Source: an uncultured Clostridia bacterium
GTDB taxonomy: Bacteria; Bacillota; Clostridia; Lachnospirales; Cellulosilyticaceae
Length of the DNA stretch: 38,315 nucleotides
Direction of reading: 5' to 3'
NCBI GenBank assembly: GCA_937921505.1
Contig: CAKZUB010000063.1
Location: forward strand, 1-38,315
Shown: positions 24,981 through 33,706 of the stretch, piece by piece
How the letters are laid out: every line of letters begins with the position of its first letter
Position numbering within the stretch: the stretch's first letter is position 1
The notes under the pieces: model-generated
What the model saw: the letters and a program-made list of their open reading frames with translations, nothing else
Database searches by the model: none
Told to the model about the DNA's origin: nothing
Made by a program: the position numbers and the translations under genes

Positions 24981-24985
24981 TATAC
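24964..24985. promoter_or_regulatory. Perfect 22-bp palindrome over the -10 region
   Basis: The half GTATAATTGTA is followed directly by its exact reverse complement. The centre TTGTATACAA looks like operators of GntR/FadR-type regulators. Its position implies repression. Confidence 0.75.
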
Positions 24986-25043
24986 ATATAAGAATTATCG
25001 GACAATTAAATGATTTAAAACTAAAAAATTCAGAGGTGATGAA

Positions 25044-26411
25044 ATGTTTGAGTTAAATAGGAGGTCTAATCTACTTGAAAGCCCTGAGTATAGGTATAGA
25101 TTAGAGGAAGTAGAAGAAGCTAATATGTTTAGAGAATTTTATCCATATGATGAAATTCCTAAGATTGCATTCAATAATGTACGCGTGCCTATGATAATGC
25201 CAGAGGAAATATTCATTACAGATACTACATTTAGAGATGGACAACAGTCAAGAGCTCCCTATACAACTGAACAGATTGTTCATATTTATAAGTTGCTTAA
25301 TAAATTAAGTGGTCCCAGGGGCATTGTCAGACAAAGTGAATTTTTCTTGTACAGTGAAAAAGATAGACAGGCTGTTTATAAATGTATGGAGCTTGGATAC
25401 GCATTTCCACAAATTACATCATGGATTAGAGCCACAGAAAAAGATTTTGAACTTGTTAAAGCTATGGGGATTAAAGAAACTGGTATTCTTGTTAGTTGTT
25501 CAGACTATCATATATTCCACAAACTACATATGAAAAGATCACAAGCAGTTGCGCATTACACTAAGATTGTGAAGCAATGCATTGAAAAAGGGGTTATTCC
25601 AAGATGTCATTTAGAAGATATCACACGAGCTGATATTTACAACTTTATTGTTCCTTTTGTAAGAGAGCTTATGAAATTAAGTGAAGAGACGGGTGTTCAA
25701 ATTAAAATTCGTGCATGTGATACAATGGGTTATGGAGTAGGGTATCCAGGAGCTATGCTGCCAAGGAGCGTTCCGGGCATCATTTTTGCACTTCATCAAT
25801 ACGGTGGAGTACCAAACGAATGGATTGAATGGCATGGACACAACGACTTTTACCGAGCGGTGGCTAATTCAACAACTGCTTGGTTATATGGATGCAGTGG
25901 TGTAAATTGCTCTTTATTTGGAATAGGCGAAAGAACAGGAAACACTCCTCTAGAAGCAATGGTATTTGAATATGCACAATTAAGAGGTACGTTAGATGGT
26001 ATGGATACTACTGTTATTACTGAACTTGCTGAGTACTTTGAAAATGAAATAGGCGAAAAAATACCAGAAAGAACACCTTTTGTTGGGGAAAACTTTAATG
26101 TTACGCGTGCGGGAATCCATGCAGATGGTCTTCTTAAGAATGAAGAGATCTATAATGTTTTCGATACGGATAAATTTTTAAATAGGCCAGTAAGAGTATC
26201 TATCAGTAATACTTCAGGGCTCGCAGGTATTGCACATTGGATTAATACGAGTATAAAATTTCCTATGCTTAAAGGTTTAGAAAAGACTCATCCACTTTGC
26301 CTTCAAATTAAAGAATGGGTAGATAAAGAGTACGATGAGGGGCGTGTTACTATGATGAGTGATGAAGAACTTGAAAAGTTTATTAATGAATTTTTAGAAA
26401 AAAGCTTATAG
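25044..26411 (+). CDS. Probable Re-citrate synthase (homocitrate/isopropylmalate synthase family)
   Basis: 455 residues of the DRE-TIM metallolyase fold. DTTFRDGQQSRAP is the metal/acceptor-binding start of the barrel and HGHND (264-268) carries metal ligands. It lacks the C-terminal LeuA allosteric domain. The extended N terminus (MFELNRRSNLLESPEYRY) and length match Re-face citrate synthases of anaerobes such as Clostridium kluyveri, which are often mislabelled 2-isopropylmalate synthase. The isocitrate dehydrogenase gene immediately downstream supports citrate over homocitrate or isopropylmalate. AGAGGTGAT precedes the ATG. Control probably acts through the palindrome at the promoter. Alternative: homocitrate synthase. 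Confidence 0.82.
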   Translation: MFELNRRSNLLESPEYRYRLEEVEEANMFREFYPYDEIPKIAFNNVRVPMIMPEEIFITDTTFRDGQQSRAPYTTEQIVHIYKLLNKLSGPRGIVRQSEFFLYSEKDRQAVYKCMELGYAFPQITSWIRATEKDFELVKAMGIKETGILVSCSDYHIFHKLHMKRSQAVAHYTKIVKQCIEKGVIPRCHLEDITRADIYNFIVPFVRELMKLSEETGVQIKIRACDTMGYGVGYPGAMLPRSVPGIIFALHQYGGVPNEWIEWHGHNDFYRAVANSTTAWLYGCSGVNCSLFGIGERTGNTPLEAMVFEYAQLRGTLDGMDTTVITELAEYFENEIGEKIPERTPFVGENFNVTRAGIHADGLLKNEEIYNVFDTDKFLNRPVRVSISNTSGLAGIAHWINTSIKFPMLKGLEKTHPLCLQIKEWVDKEYDEGRVTMMSDEELEKFINEFLEKSL

Positions 26412-26547
26412 ACTTTCAGATTGAATTTTAGAAGTTATAGAAGTTGATGGAAATAAAATAGGGACAAATTGGACAAGATAGTATGAAATTTGATATACTA
26501 TTAACGAAGTTTAAAATACTAAGAGAATAGATCAGGAGGTTAGTGAG

Positions 26548-27684
26548 ATGGATAAAATACAAGCTGCTAAAGAGCATTTTACTAAAGTAGTAGAAGAACA
26601 ACTAGCACGTGTTGCGAGAATGAAAGAAGATACAGAGGTTGTTGATTACACTAAGCTTGATAAAATTATTATTGGATGTTGTGGTGGTGATGGCATAGGA
26701 CCAGCTATTACAGCAGAAGCAGAAAGAGTACTTCGTGCAGTACTTAAAGAAGATGTTGAAAGCGGAAAAATTGAATTTAGACAAATAGAAGGTCTTACTA
26801 TAGAAAACCGTATTGCAGTCAATAAAGCAATACCAGATGATGTACTTGCAGAAATCAAAGCGTGCCATGTTATTCTTAAAGGGCCAACAACAACACCAAG
26901 TAAAGGTGACGGTCCTAATATTGAAAGTGCAAACGTTGCAATGAGACGTGAACTTGATTTGTTTGCTAATGTAAGACCTGTGTCTGTACCAGAAGAAGGT
27001 ATTGATTGGACTTTCTTCCGTGAAAATACAGAAGGTGAATATGCGCTTGGAAGCAAAGGGATTAATATAGATGAAGATATGTCTTTTGACTTTAAAGTAA
27101 TTACAACGCAGGGGACAAGAAGAATTGCAAAAGCAGCCTTTGATTTTGCACGCAATAATGGTAAAAAAAGTGTAGCGATTATCACAAAAGCTAATATCCT
27201 CAAAAAGACAGATGGAAAGTTTTTAGAAATATGTTATGAGGTTGCTAAAGATTATCCGGAAATTCAAGCAGATGATTGGTTTGTAGATATTATCTCAGCA
27301 AATCTTATCAATGAAGCAGTTAGAAGTCAGTATGAAGTGTTTGTACTTCCAAACTTATACGGAGACATTATTACTGATGAAGCTGCACAAATACAAGGTG
27401 GAGTTGGTACAGCAGGAAGTGCTAATATTGGAAATAAATATTCTATGTTTGAAGCTATTCATGGTAGTGCGCCAAGGATGTTTGAGACAGGAAGACAAGC
27501 TTATGCCAATCCAGCAAGTATGATTAAAGCTGCAGAGCTATTACTTCGTCATATTGGCTACCCTCAAAAAGCTGATCAAGTATTAAATGCGCTTAAGATA
27601 GCAAATGATAAAGTTAAAATGACAGGCAGAAGTGATGGCGCAACAGGTGTAGAACTTGCTAATTACGTTATCGATCATTTATAG
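26548..27684 (+). CDS. icd: Isocitrate dehydrogenase (isocitrate/isopropylmalate dehydrogenase family)
   Basis: 378 residues. It oxidises isocitrate to 2-oxoglutarate. Family blocks: GGDGIGPAITAEAERVL (about 45-62), LKGPTTTPSKGDGPNIESANVAMRRELDLFANVRP with the substrate serine and arginines, FRENTEGEYA, NLYGDIITDEAAQIQGGVG, and the cofactor loop EAIHGSAPR. The N-terminal ~35-residue extension is unusual for 3-isopropylmalate dehydrogenase. NAD versus NADP use cannot be decided: the position of the NADP-selecting Lys is Arg. AGGAGGT precedes the ATG. It is paired with the citrate synthase gene; no aconitase gene is in the window. Confidence 0.88.
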   Translation: MDKIQAAKEHFTKVVEEQLARVARMKEDTEVVDYTKLDKIIIGCCGGDGIGPAITAEAERVLRAVLKEDVESGKIEFRQIEGLTIENRIAVNKAIPDDVLAEIKACHVILKGPTTTPSKGDGPNIESANVAMRRELDLFANVRPVSVPEEGIDWTFFRENTEGEYALGSKGINIDEDMSFDFKVITTQGTRRIAKAAFDFARNNGKKSVAIITKANILKKTDGKFLEICYEVAKDYPEIQADDWFVDIISANLINEAVRSQYEVFVLPNLYGDIITDEAAQIQGGVGTAGSANIGNKYSMFEAIHGSAPRMFETGRQAYANPASMIKAAELLLRHIGYPQKADQVLNALKIANDKVKMTGRSDGATGVELANYVIDHL

Positions 27685-27700
27685 AGTTTAAAATAAATAT

Positions 27701-27738
27701 ATAATAGCCGACAGAATAATCTGTCGGCTATATTTTTT
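27701..27738 (+). terminator. Terminator after icd
   Basis: ATAGCCGACAG (27704-27714) pairs with CTGTCGGCTAT (27721-27731), extended by one A-T pair, then a run of six T. Confidence 0.92.
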
Positions 27739-27908
27739 GTCTAAAAAAGAGGAGATTAAGTATCTAGTTCATTTTTAAGGATAATAATAGATTTTTTGAG
27801 ATTGTTATATTGTTTTATAAAAACTAAAATTTTACTAAGGAGAGTTATTTGCGCAAAATATGTCTTATAAGCTAAAATTTATTTTAAAGAAATGAGAGGG
27901 GAATAGAT

Positions 27909-29603
27909 ATGTCTATTAAAACACATCTTATGAAAATGAAAATGGGGACAAGAACACGAGCGGGTTTTATAATTATTATCATCTTATCATCTCTTATTAT
28001 CTTAACAGCACTTATAGCAAATGCTATGATTGCAAAAAAAACAAGTGAGCTCTATAATGGCCCTTATAAAATCACTGAGACAATATGGGAAGTTAAATAC
28101 AATATGCTGGATATGGAGAAGGAATTGTATAGAGTATTTAATGAGACAAGGGAACAAGAGTATATTAAAGCTAAGGAGAAAATAGAGAATCTTAAAATAA
28201 ATATAGACCAAGAGCTCGAATTACTTAAGCAATTAGACAAGAAAAATAGCCAAACTATTGAAGAATCTCAGATGAAACTTCAAATGTTAAGCCCCATCCT
28301 TGAGGAGATGTTTAAGCACTTAACTTATGGTAGGACAGAAGATGCAAAACTACTCATGAGAGAACAGTACACTATAGTGTATGCAGAAGCTACAGAAGCT
28401 ATAGTATCCATTTATGATCAGTCTAATGAAGATGCCAATCGTTTTCTAAGAATAGCACAAACAACAAGTCTCATAGTACGTCTTATTATTGTAGCAGTTT
28501 TTGTAATTAACATGCTTATAGCTATACGCATTGCTAAGTTAATAACGAAGAGTGTAACAGAACCAGTTGATGAAATAGCAAGAGCAGTTAAGGAAATTGC
28601 AAAGGGAAATTTAGATGTTACTATTCATTATGAGGCAGAAGATGAGTTAGGAGAATTAGCAAAGGATCTGAAAGTAACAATAGAAAAGCTAAAAAAATAT
28701 ATTAGTGGAATCAGTTTTAATCTTGGAGAGATAGCAAGAGGAAACATGGGCATTACTGTAGATGAAGAGTATGAAGGGAGTTTTACGCCTATTAAGGAAG
28801 CTATGGTACATATTGTATCATCATTAAACCATGTGCTCATGCAAATTCATGTTAATGCAGAGCAAGTGAGTGTAGGTGCAAATCAAGTTGCTGATATTTC
28901 ACAAGTACTGGCACAAGGAGCTGGTGAGCAGGCTAGTTGTATTGAAGAACTCATTGCAACTATTGAAAATGTATCAGGCAATGTAACAACTAATGCAAAA
29001 AGCACTGTAGGTATTAATGAATTTGTAATAAGGACAAAAGAAGCAATGCAGCAAGGCAGTACAGAAATGCAACATATGATTGAAGCTATTTTACAAATTA
29101 ACACTGCTTCAGATAAAATATCACAGGTAGTTAAAACGATAGATAATATTGCAACCAAAATAAACACGCTCTCACTTAATGCTTCTATTGAAGCAGCAAG
29201 AGCAGGCGAATCTGGAAAAGGTTTTGCAGTTGTAGCGCAAGAAGTGAGAAAGCTAGCCACAGAAAGTGGGGAAGCAGTTAAACAAACAAAGATACTTATA
29301 GAAGAGTCACTGCAAACAGTTAATAAAGGCACAATTATTGCAAGCAGCACTGAAAAATCGCTGTTAGATATAGTTAAAGATGTTAATAAAATTGCAGAAC
29401 TTATAAGTCATATAACAAGATCATCCCAGGATCAAGCCATCGCTTTAGAGCAAGCTATGGAAGGGGTAGAGCAAATTTCCAATGTCATTGAGAAAAATTC
29501 AAATAATGCAGAAGAAGGAACAGTAGCAAGCGAGGCATTATCACATCAATCTATTGTTCTAAAGGAAATGTTAGGGCAATTTAAGCTGAAAAATAATAGT
29601 TAG
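27909..29603 (+). CDS. Methyl-accepting chemotaxis protein
   Basis: 564 residues. Membrane segment 1 lies at about 19-41 and segment 2 at about 187-208. Between them is a ~145-residue outer helical sensor of four-helix-bundle type. A HAMP domain follows (EPVDEIARAVKEIAKGNLDV), then a second HAMP-like part (EIARGNMGITVDEEYEG) and the signalling domain. Its hairpin tip is KINTLSLNASIEAARAGESGKGFAVVAQEVRKLA, the region that contacts CheA and CheW. No CheR-binding pentapeptide at the C terminus. AGAGGGGA precedes the ATG. The next gene is an ABC importer, but a separate promoter lies between, so a shared ligand is only a possibility. Confidence 0.95.
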   Translation: MSIKTHLMKMKMGTRTRAGFIIIIILSSLIILTALIANAMIAKKTSELYNGPYKITETIWEVKYNMLDMEKELYRVFNETREQEYIKAKEKIENLKINIDQELELLKQLDKKNSQTIEESQMKLQMLSPILEEMFKHLTYGRTEDAKLLMREQYTIVYAEATEAIVSIYDQSNEDANRFLRIAQTTSLIVRLIIVAVFVINMLIAIRIAKLITKSVTEPVDEIARAVKEIAKGNLDVTIHYEAEDELGELAKDLKVTIEKLKKYISGISFNLGEIARGNMGITVDEEYEGSFTPIKEAMVHIVSSLNHVLMQIHVNAEQVSVGANQVADISQVLAQGAGEQASCIEELIATIENVSGNVTTNAKSTVGINEFVIRTKEAMQQGSTEMQHMIEAILQINTASDKISQVVKTIDNIATKINTLSLNASIEAARAGESGKGFAVVAQEVRKLATESGEAVKQTKILIEESLQTVNKGTIIASSTEKSLLDIVKDVNKIAELISHITRSSQDQAIALEQAMEGVEQISNVIEKNSNNAEEGTVASEALSHQSIVLKEMLGQFKLKNNS

Positions 29604-29642
29604 TTAGTTCATTTTTTAGTATATTTTAATAGATTTTTAGGA

Positions 29643-29693
29643 TTGAGGAATTTTGCAGAAAGCTTTACTATTAAATCAAGGTAACTTAAGTTA
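29643..29693 (+). promoter_or_regulatory. Candidate promoter and palindrome of the importer operon
   Basis: TTGAGG (29643-29648), 17 bases, TACTAT (29666-29671), followed by the perfect palindrome TAACTTAAGTTA at 29682-29693. The promoter is tentative. Confidence 0.42.
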
Positions 29694-29735
29694 TCTACTA
29701 GAGACCAAATCTATTTAAAAAACGGGGGATTGTAT

Positions 29736-30821
29736 ATGAGAAAAATATTTTCATTTTTTTTAGCGGCTACAGTGTTAACAACAGCCTTTACAGGTTGTGG
29801 CAGTAAACAGGCAAACACATCAAGCGCACCAGCAAAAAGTACGACAAAAGAAGCAGAAGCAGCGGCACCAGAAAAGAAAGAAGATACAGGTTCGAAAAAA
29901 CTTGTTGTTTATTGTCCACATCCACTAGAATTCATTAACCCACTTGTGAATGAATTCGAAACTCAAACAGGTATTTCGGTAGAAGTAGTAGCAGCAGGAA
30001 CCGGAGAACTTTTAAAAAGAGTAGAAGCAGAGCAAGGTAATGCACTCGGAGATATCTTCTGGGGTGGATCTTTATCAACAATGGAACCTAAAAAAGATCT
30101 TTTTGAAAATTACCAATCTATTAATGAAGAATATGTACTTGATAAAATGAAAAATAAAGAAGGTTCCTTAACGAGATTTACAGATATACCAAGTGTTATT
30201 ATGGTTAATAAAAACTTAGTAGGGGACATTAAGATTGAAGGTTATGAGGACTTATTAAATCCAGCCTTAAAAGGTAAAATAGCACATTGTGATCCTTCTA
30301 AATCATCATCATCTTTTGAACACCTTATTAATATGCTTTATGCGATGGGGAATGGAGACCCAGAACAAGGCTGGGATTATGTAGAAAAACTATGTAAAAA
30401 TCTTGATGGCAAGTTACTTAGTGGTTCTTCAGCAGTTTATAAAGGGGTAGCAGATGGCGAATATGCAGTTGGACTTACCTTTGAAGAAGGTGGCGCGAAA
30501 TATGTAGCCGATGGCGCACCAGTAGAACTTGTTTACATGAAAGAAGGCGTTATTTCTAAGGCAGATGGTGTTTATATCATAAAAGAAGCTAAAAACATGG
30601 AAAATGCTAAACAGTTTATAGATTTTATCACAAGCAAAGATGCTCAAACAATTATTATTGAACAACTTAACAGACGTTCAGTGAGAAAAGATGTTGCACC
30701 ACCAAATGGATTAAAGAAGGTAGAAGAAATTAACATAATATATGATGAACAAGAAGTTGTTGTTGCTAAGAAACAAGAATGGTTAGACAAATTTAAAGAT
30801 ATTTTTACAAGTGCACAATAA
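29736..30821 (+). CDS. ABC transporter substrate-binding lipoprotein (AfuA/Fbp type)
   Basis: 361 residues. A lipoprotein signal ends AFTGC with Cys21 as the lipidation site; an Ala/Ser/Lys/Glu linker runs to about residue 50. The mature part has the iron-type binding-protein fold: KLVVYCPHPLEFINPLVNEFE, VVAAGTGELLKRVEAEQ, GDIFWGGSLSTM, KIAHCDPSKSSSSFEH, YAVGLTFEEGG. Members of this group are annotated as iron-binding, but AfuA and HptA types bind hexose phosphates. No tyrosine pair typical of Fe(III) binders is obvious near the C terminus. ATG 29736 lies 6 bases after GGGGGA. First gene of a six-gene cluster with its own two-component system. Confidence 0.9.
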   Translation: MRKIFSFFLAATVLTTAFTGCGSKQANTSSAPAKSTTKEAEAAAPEKKEDTGSKKLVVYCPHPLEFINPLVNEFETQTGISVEVVAAGTGELLKRVEAEQGNALGDIFWGGSLSTMEPKKDLFENYQSINEEYVLDKMKNKEGSLTRFTDIPSVIMVNKNLVGDIKIEGYEDLLNPALKGKIAHCDPSKSSSSFEHLINMLYAMGNGDPEQGWDYVEKLCKNLDGKLLSGSSAVYKGVADGEYAVGLTFEEGGAKYVADGAPVELVYMKEGVISKADGVYIIKEAKNMENAKQFIDFITSKDAQTIIIEQLNRRSVRKDVAPPNGLKKVEEINIIYDEQEVVVAKKQEWLDKFKDIFTSAQ

Positions 30822-30847
30822 TATTTAAAGTAAACAATCATATTTTA

Positions 30848-30877
30848 AGCCCACAACGACAGCTTTGGTTGTGGGCT
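30848..30877 (+). other. Intercistronic hairpin after the binding-protein gene
   Basis: AGCCCACAAC pairs perfectly with GTTGTGGGCT over a 10-base loop, followed by a weak CATTTTAT. It likely attenuates or protects the message so that binding protein exceeds the membrane parts. Confidence 0.7.
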
Positions 30878-30899
30878 CATTTTATAAGGAGGAATAGTG

Positions 30900-32018
30900 A
30901 TGAGTGTTGCGATTAATGTAGAGCATGTGATTAAAAAATATGGAGAGATTACAATAATACCTGATTTGTCAGTTGAGATAAAGAATGGTGAATTTTTTAC
31001 ACTTTTAGGACCATCAGGATGTGGAAAAACCACTTTACTTAGGATGATAGCTGGGTTTAATAGTATTGAAGGTGGTAATATAAAATTTGATGATACAATT
31101 ATTAATAATATTCCTGCTCATAAACGTAATATTGGTATGGTATTTCAAAATTATGCTATATTTCCACATCTTACAGTTAGACAGAATATAGAATATGGAT
31201 TAAAATTAAGAAAGATTAAAAAAGCTGAGATAGATGAAAGAGTAGATAAAATCCTAAGTGTCGTAAAAATTGAGGATTATCAAAACAGATTACCTGAAAA
31301 ACTATCAGGAGGCCAACAACAAAGGGTTGCACTAGCACGGGCTATCGTTATTCATCCTAATGTTTTGCTTATGGATGAACCTTTATCTAATCTAGATGCA
31401 AAGTTAAGAGTTGAAATGCGTAGTGCAATAAGAGATGTTCAAAAAGAAGTCGGGATCACAACAGTTTATGTGACGCATGATCAAGAAGAAGCACTTGCTA
31501 TTTCAGATAGGATAGCTGTCATGAAAGATGGTATCATTCAACAAATAGGAAAGCCACATCATATTTACATTCGTCCATCGAATGTGTTTGTATCTACTTT
31601 TATTGGACATTCCAATTTATTTCGTGGTATGCTCCACTATAATGGAGAGGAATCCTATGTAACATTTGAAAATGGTTATAAAGTTAGAATGAATAATCTC
31701 ATACATATAAATGAAGGAAAAATGCCAGTTGTTATATCCGTTAGACCAGAAGAATTTTCAGTAAATGATGACGGATTACTCGTTAAAATTAAAACCAGAA
31801 CCTTTTTGGGAAAATATGTTAATTATGAATTAGAATTTGATGCAGGTATGATATTACCAGATCAAGCAGGCATTGAGTTTTCACAAGATATAGGGCATGC
31901 ACAAAGAACTTATGAAGTAGGAGAAAAAATAAGATTAATGCCTAATGCAAGTAAGATCAATATTTTTACAGAGAATGGGGCGAAAAATTTAGTTAAGGAG
32001 GCGTTGGAGTATGAATAA
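30900..32018 (+). CDS. ABC transporter ATP-binding protein (AfuC/FbpC/PotA type)
   Basis: 372 residues. Walker A is GPSGCGKT (37-44), the Q-loop is in GMVFQNYAIFPH, the signature is LSGGQQQR (135-142), Walker B is LLMDEP (156-161) and the switch His is in VYVTHDQEEAL. A C-terminal TOBE-type domain follows. It powers the importer with the double-length permease. I start at ATG 30900, seven bases after AAGGAGG; GTG 30897 is too close. The 3' end overlaps the permease gene by 8 bases. Confidence 0.94.
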   Translation: MSVAINVEHVIKKYGEITIIPDLSVEIKNGEFFTLLGPSGCGKTTLLRMIAGFNSIEGGNIKFDDTIINNIPAHKRNIGMVFQNYAIFPHLTVRQNIEYGLKLRKIKKAEIDERVDKILSVVKIEDYQNRLPEKLSGGQQQRVALARAIVIHPNVLLMDEPLSNLDAKLRVEMRSAIRDVQKEVGITTVYVTHDQEEALAISDRIAVMKDGIIQQIGKPHHIYIRPSNVFVSTFIGHSNLFRGMLHYNGEESYVTFENGYKVRMNNLIHINEGKMPVVISVRPEEFSVNDDGLLVKIKTRTFLGKYVNYELEFDAGMILPDQAGIEFSQDIGHAQRTYEVGEKIRLMPNASKINIFTENGAKNLVKEALEYE

Positions 32019-33666
32019 AAACAAGTATAGGCTTGACTTTTGGAATATTACAACCCTCGTTATTATGGGCCTATTTGTATTGTTTTTGATTTATCCGTTA
32101 TTCTCTTTATTTATGAGTGCATTTAAAGATCCACTAACAGGAGAAGCTACATTAGAAAACTTTGCAAAGTTTTTTCAAAAAAAGTATTATTATCAATCTA
32201 TGATAAATAGCTTTACTGTAACAATTTGTGTAACTTTACTTGCTATTATCATTGGAGCGCCTTTAGCCTACTTTATGACGAGCTTTAAAATAAAGGGGAA
32301 AGGATTAATAGAGATTCTTGTGATTATATCGATGCTTTCACCTCCATTTATAGGTGCGTATTCATGGGTACTGTTAGGCGGCAGAAGTGGCGTGCTTACA
32401 AAGTTTTTCTCTAACCTATTTGGGGTTCAGATGCCATCTGTTTATGGTTTTGGTGGGATATTACTAGTTTTCACATTAAAGCTGTATCCATTTATTTATC
32501 TCTATGTATCAGGAGCCTTAAAGAAAATAGATGTATCTTTAAGTGAAGCAGCAGAAAGTTTAGGGTGTAATGCTTATAAAAAAGTGGTAACGGTTATCAT
32601 TCCTCTTATATTACCAACTGTTTTAGCAGGTTCACTCCTTGTATTTATGAATGCGCTTGCAGATTTTGGGACCCCCATGCTTATTGGAGAAGGTTACAAT
32701 GTTATGCCAGTCCTTATTTATTCAGAGTTTATAAGCGAAGTTGGAGGGCAAGCGAATTTTGCAGCAGCAATGGCAACTATCATGGTATTCATTACAGCTC
32801 TTTTATTTATTGCACAAAAGTATGTAGTTAATAAAAAATCTTTTACAATGAGTTCGCTTAGACCTATACAAGCTAAAGAGATATCAGGAATAAAAGCTAT
32901 AGTTATGCATGGGTTTATTTATTTCACAGTATTTTTATCGATTATACCACAACTCACTGTTATTTATACTTCATTTTTAAAGACAAAAGGATCTATGTTT
33001 GTAGCTGGTTTCTCGGTAAAAAGTTACCAAATGGTATTTAAAAATCTTGGGAAAGCCATTACCAATACGTATTTATATGGTTTAATAGCAATTGTTATTA
33101 TTATAATATTAGGTATGTTTATTGCCTATATTTCTACAAGAAGAAGAAGTGTATTAACATCAATTATTGATTCTACAACAATGTTTCCTTATATTATACC
33201 AGGATCTGTCCTTGGTATTACGTTATTACTAGCCTTTAATAAAAGACCCATGCTTTTAAGTGGAAGTTTTGTTATTATTATTATCGCTTATGTTATACGA
33301 CGTTTACCTTATACACTGCGTTCAAGTGCGGCGATACTCTATCAGATCAGTCCAAGTATGGAAGAAGCCTCTATAAGCTTAGGGTCTTCACCAGTCAAAA
33401 CTTTCTTTAAAATAACAGCAGTTATGATGATGCCAGGTGTTTTGGCAGGGGCAATCTTAAGCTGGATCACTGTTATTAATGAACTAAGTGCATCTATTAT
33501 ACTCTATACTGGTGGGACAAAGACGATGTCAGTTTCTATATATACAGAAGTTATTCGTGCAAGTTACGGAACAGCAGCAGCACTTTCAACGATACTTACA
33601 CTAACAACTGTTATTTCACTGCTTATTTTCTTTAAGCTCTCGGGAAACAAAGAAATTAGCCTTTAG
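32011..33666 (+). CDS. Double-length ABC transporter permease (AfuB/FbpB/ThiP type)
   Basis: 551 residues with about 12 membrane segments in two homologous halves, each with an EAA loop: LSEAAESLGCNAYKKVV, then IIPLI, near residue 180, and MEEASISLGSSPVKTFF near residue 450. One chain therefore makes the whole channel, as in ferric-ion and hexose-phosphate importers of this class. AAGGAGG lies in the end of the ATPase gene. It is followed by the sensor kinase gene after 40 bases. Confidence 0.94.
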   Translation: MNKNKYRLDFWNITTLVIMGLFVLFLIYPLFSLFMSAFKDPLTGEATLENFAKFFQKKYYYQSMINSFTVTICVTLLAIIIGAPLAYFMTSFKIKGKGLIEILVIISMLSPPFIGAYSWVLLGGRSGVLTKFFSNLFGVQMPSVYGFGGILLVFTLKLYPFIYLYVSGALKKIDVSLSEAAESLGCNAYKKVVTVIIPLILPTVLAGSLLVFMNALADFGTPMLIGEGYNVMPVLIYSEFISEVGGQANFAAAMATIMVFITALLFIAQKYVVNKKSFTMSSLRPIQAKEISGIKAIVMHGFIYFTVFLSIIPQLTVIYTSFLKTKGSMFVAGFSVKSYQMVFKNLGKAITNTYLYGLIAIVIIIILGMFIAYISTRRRSVLTSIIDSTTMFPYIIPGSVLGITLLLAFNKRPMLLSGSFVIIIIAYVIRRLPYTLRSSAAILYQISPSMEEASISLGSSPVKTFFKITAVMMMPGVLAGAILSWITVINELSASIILYTGGTKTMSVSIYTEVIRASYGTAAALSTILTLTTVISLLIFFKLSGNKEISL

Positions 33667-33706
33667 TATTTAAAAGACAATCAATGAGATAAAGGGAGGT
33701 GAGGGC

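Larger units (their letters stand above)
24671..25043. other. 373-base AT-rich divergent spacer
   Basis: Very AT-rich, no gene visible. The left part must hold the minus-strand promoter for the small membrane protein genes, which I cannot place with confidence. The right part holds a tandem AT repeat, a promoter and a palindromic operator, listed separately. Confidence 0.6.

Noticed and set aside
26646..27203. Minus-strand open frame inside icd
   Set aside because: Antisense shadow with low-complexity Ser/Leu/Ile content; the sense gene is certain.
29736..33666. Naming the AfuABC-type transporter a ferric-iron importer
   Set aside because: The fold is shared with iron binders, but there is no obvious Fe-ligand tyrosine pair, no Fur box was found, and the kinase, AraC regulator and phosphatase point to a phosphate ester.
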